This document shows, piece after piece, positions 3,618 to 5,830 of a DNA stretch of 5,830 bases. The DNA lies in the NCBI GenBank assembly GCA_937997605.1, contig CALLFD010000439.1, positions 1 to 5,830 of the forward strand, written 5' to 3'. A program made the translations under genes and the position numbers. The stretch's first letter is position 1. Every line of letters begins with the position of its first letter. The stretch is from an uncultured Collinsella sp. Its GTDB lineage: Bacteria > Actinomycetota > Coriobacteriia > Coriobacteriales > Coriobacteriaceae. The notes beneath the pieces are model-generated. The model was given only the letters and a program-made list of their open reading frames with translations. It was not told the origin of the DNA and searched no databases.

Positions 3618-5830
3618 ATGTCTGACAAGCGCCGCACTTTTGCCGTTATCGACGGCAACTCGCTCATGCACCGCGCCTTCCACGCCGTGCCGCCGACCAT
3701 GAACGCGCCGGACGGTCGCCCCACCAACGCGATCTTTGGCTTTCTGAACATGTTTCTTAAGATGATCGATGCCTTTAACCCCGACGGCGTCGTCGTGGCG
3801 TTTGACAAGGGCAAACCGCGCGTGCGCATGGAGATGCTGCCGCAGTATAAGGCGCAACGCCCGCCCATGGACCCCGATCTGCATGCGCAGTTCCCTATGA
3901 TTAAGGAGCTGCTCACCGCGCTCAACGTGCCGATTCTGCAGTCCGAGGGCTGGGAAGGCGACGATATCCTGGGAACCATGGCGCGCCTGGGTGAAGAGGC
4001 CGGCTGCGACATGCTACTGGTGACTGGCGACCGCGACATGTATCAACTCGTGACCGAGCACGTCAACGTGGTCTCGACCCGCAAGGGCCTGTCTGACGTG
4101 GCGATCATGACGCCCGAGAGCGTGGACGACCTGTATCACGGCATTACGCCGGCGCTCGTGCCCGATTTTTACGGTCTAAAGGGCGATACGTCGGACAACA
4201 TTCCCGGCGTACCGGGCATCGGGCCCAAAAAGGCGAGCGCGCTCATCGCACAGTACGGCAGCTTGGACGAGGTCATCGCGCATGCCGACGAGGTCAAGGG
4301 CAAGATGGGCGAGAACCTGCGTGCGCACATCGACGATGCACTGCTGAGCCGCAAGGTCGCAACCATTCGCACCGATGCGCCCGTCGAGCTCGACTTTGAC
4401 GAAACGTCCTTCCCGGCGTTTTCTGCCGACGAAGTGTCCGCGGCGCTGGGCACGCTTGGTATCACCGCCATGCAGAACCGTTTCTTGGCGCTGATCGGCG
4501 GCGAGGGCGGGGCTGCTGCTGCCTCCAGTGCGTTTGAGATACCTGCTATGGTTCGCGCAGCCGCCGGCGATGCCGACGCGCTTGGTGCCGTTGCGGCTGA
4601 GGTCTACCACGCGATTGATGCCGGCGAGTGGGTCGCCGCCGTGGTGGACGACGACAAGGAAGAGGGCGCGCTCTTTGGACTGACGCGCACGCTGTGGTTG
4701 GCGACGTCCAAGGGCCTGTTCGCGCTCGAGGAGGGCGACGGCGGTACCACTACCGTAGTCGATGGCTTCAACTTCGTCCACGGCGTGATTGCCGGCGTGC
4801 TCGCGCGTCTGTTTATGGAGGGTCGCGTGGCGAGCCCGGATATGAAGGCGCTGTTGCACGAGCTTTCGCCCATCGATTCTTCTGAGCCCGAGCTCATGGA
4901 TTCGCTCGCTGCCGATTCCACGCGTATCTTCGATACCGTGGTCGCTGCCTATCTGCTGGATTCCGATCGCTCCGAGTTTGACGAGGCATATCTGGCCGAT
5001 ACGTATCTGCAGATGGCGCTGCCTGCGGCGCGCGGTGCAGAGGGTGCCGGTGAGGACGCTCCGGCGCCCGCCGCTCGCACGGCGGCCTTGACGCTGGCGC
5101 TGGTCGCACCGCTGCGCGACCGCATGGCCCGCGAGAACGCCGCCAACGTGTTCGATGGCATCGAGATGCCGCTCGTGCCGGTGCTTGCCAAGATGGAGCG
5201 CGCGGGCATGCTCGTGGATCCCGACCGCCTGCGTAATCTGTCCGAGGGCCTGGCGACCCAGATCACCGAGGTCGAGCGCAGCATTCGCGACCTGGCGGGT
5301 GACGAGACCTTTAATATCGGCAGTCCCATGCAGCTGTCGCATGTGCTCTTTGATGTGATGGGGCTTCCGACCAAGGGCCTCAAGAAGACTAAGCGCGGCT
5401 ACTATTCGACCAACGCCAAGGTGTTGAGCGACCTTGCCCGCGACCACGAAATCGTGCGTTTGATCTTGGATTGGCGTGAAAAGTCCAAAATCAAGTCCAC
5501 CTATCTGGATACGCTGGGCCCGCTGCGCCGTGGTGACGGTCGCGTGCACACCACGTACAACCAGACCATCACGGCAACGGGGCGTCTGTCCTCGAGCGAC
5601 CCGAACCTGCAGAACATCCCGACGCGCTCGGAGCTGGGGCGTACCGTCAAGACGGCGTTTTCGGCAGGCGAAGGAAGCGTCTTTTTGGCGGTGGACTACT
5701 CGCAGATCGAGCTGCGTCTGCTGGCACATCTCTCGGGTGACGAGCACTTGGTGCGCGCCTTTAACGAGGGCGAGGACTTCCATGCCGAGACGGCGGCGCG
5801 CGTGTTTGGTGTGCCGGTGTCCGAGGTAAC
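3618..5830 (+). CDS. polA: DNA polymerase I (first 737 residues, runs off right edge)
   Basis: PolA fills gaps and removes RNA primers in replication and excision repair. Residues 1 to about 290 are the 5' nuclease, with all acidic metal ligands present: Asp12 (VIDGN), Asp63 (FDKG), Glu113/Asp115/Asp116 (EGDD), Asp138/Asp140 (GDRD) and Asp190/Asp193 (GDTSDNIPG), followed by the DNA-binding GVPGIGPKKA. Residues about 300-490 are a degenerate 3'-5' exonuclease domain. The expected DxE is replaced by VVDDDKEEG (342-350), the second motif reads SPDMKALL (406-413), and an Ala/Pro-rich stretch leads to ARTAALTL (486-493) where the last catalytic Asp should be. The polymerase domain follows, with IEMPLVPVL (515-523), TATGRLSS (652-659), DPNLQNIP (661-668) and motif A DYSQIELRLLAHLSGD (693-708; catalytic Asp693). 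The O-helix and motif C lie beyond the window; by comparison with E. coli (928 aa) about 170-190 residues are missing. The ATG at 3618 has GAGG eight bases upstream. Confidence 0.97.
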   Translation, partial: MSDKRRTFAVIDGNSLMHRAFHAVPPTMNAPDGRPTNAIFGFLNMFLKMIDAFNPDGVVVAFDKGKPRVRMEMLPQYKAQRPPMDPDLHAQFPMIKELLTALNVPILQSEGWEGDDILGTMARLGEEAGCDMLLVTGDRDMYQLVTEHVNVVSTRKGLSDVAIMTPESVDDLYHGITPALVPDFYGLKGDTSDNIPGVPGIGPKKASALIAQYGSLDEVIAHADEVKGKMGENLRAHIDDALLSRKVATIRTDAPVELDFDETSFPAFSADEVSAALGTLGITAMQNRFLALIGGEGGAAAASSAFEIPAMVRAAAGDADALGAVAAEVYHAIDAGEWVAAVVDDDKEEGALFGLTRTLWLATSKGLFALEEGDGGTTTVVDGFNFVHGVIAGVLARLFMEGRVASPDMKALLHELSPIDSSEPELMDSLAADSTRIFDTVVAAYLLDSDRSEFDEAYLADTYLQMALPAARGAEGAGEDAPAPAARTAALTLALVAPLRDRMARENAANVFDGIEMPLVPVLAKMERAGMLVDPDRLRNLSEGLATQITEVERSIRDLAGDETFNIGSPMQLSHVLFDVMGLPTKGLKKTKRGYYSTNAKVLSDLARDHEIVRLILDWREKSKIKSTYLDTLGPLRRGDGRVHTTYNQTITATGRLSSSDPNLQNIPTRSELGRTVKTAFSAGEGSVFLAVDYSQIELRLLAHLSGDEHLVRAFNEGEDFHAETAARVFGVPVSEV

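Noticed and set aside
3452..4039. 196-residue N-terminal extension of the M18 aminopeptidase frame
   Set aside because: It would overlap polA on the opposite strand and lacks family similarity; a strong Shine-Dalgarno sits directly before the ATG at 3451, where the normal M18 N-terminus begins.
4176..5783. 535-codon minus-strand open frame opposite polA
   Set aside because: It is antisense to conserved 5' nuclease and polymerase motifs. The protein is Arg/His/Gln/Gly-rich with no recognisable domain.

Overview
The window is GC-rich, with G or C at most third codon positions. It holds five protein-coding genes: two run off the window ends and three are complete. The gene complement (a short-form ThiC under a TPP riboswitch, an M18 aminopeptidase with a clostridial/actinobacterial look, and a PolA whose proofreading residues appear lost) suggests an anaerobic actinobacterium. 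A gut coriobacterium such as Collinsella is my best guess, but this is inferred from protein style and base composition, not from a marker gene.

Layout from left to right. Positions 1-407 (minus) are the N-terminal third of thiC. Its mRNA leader (about 413-507) carries a clear TPP riboswitch whose last conserved segment contains the ribosome binding site. Diverging from it, at 579-1094 (plus), is a small unrecognised protein with one membrane anchor. It converges, with a 23-base gap, on yaaA (1118-1927, minus), a peroxide-stress protein of the UPF0246 family. Upstream of yaaA, in a 126-base spacer, lies the most striking non-coding structure in the window. It is a 16-bp, nearly perfect inverted repeat (1952-1967 with 1999-2014), followed on the minus strand by a T-rich run that ends just before the yaaA Shine-Dalgarno. 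Next is a complete M18-family metallo-aminopeptidase (2054-3451, minus). After a 166-base divergent spacer, polA runs off the right edge (3618-5830, plus); all but roughly its last fifth is present.

No operon or pathway obviously links these genes: thiamine biosynthesis, an unknown envelope protein, iron/peroxide protection, peptide turnover and DNA repair sit side by side. I see no CRISPR array, tRNA, rRNA, insertion sequence or defence system. The window is mostly ordinary housekeeping DNA. The points worth a second look are the inverted repeat in the yaaA leader, the orphan membrane protein opposite thiC, and the degenerate exonuclease domain of PolA. Several long reading frames on the opposite strands of pepM18 and polA are codon-bias shadows and are not annotated.
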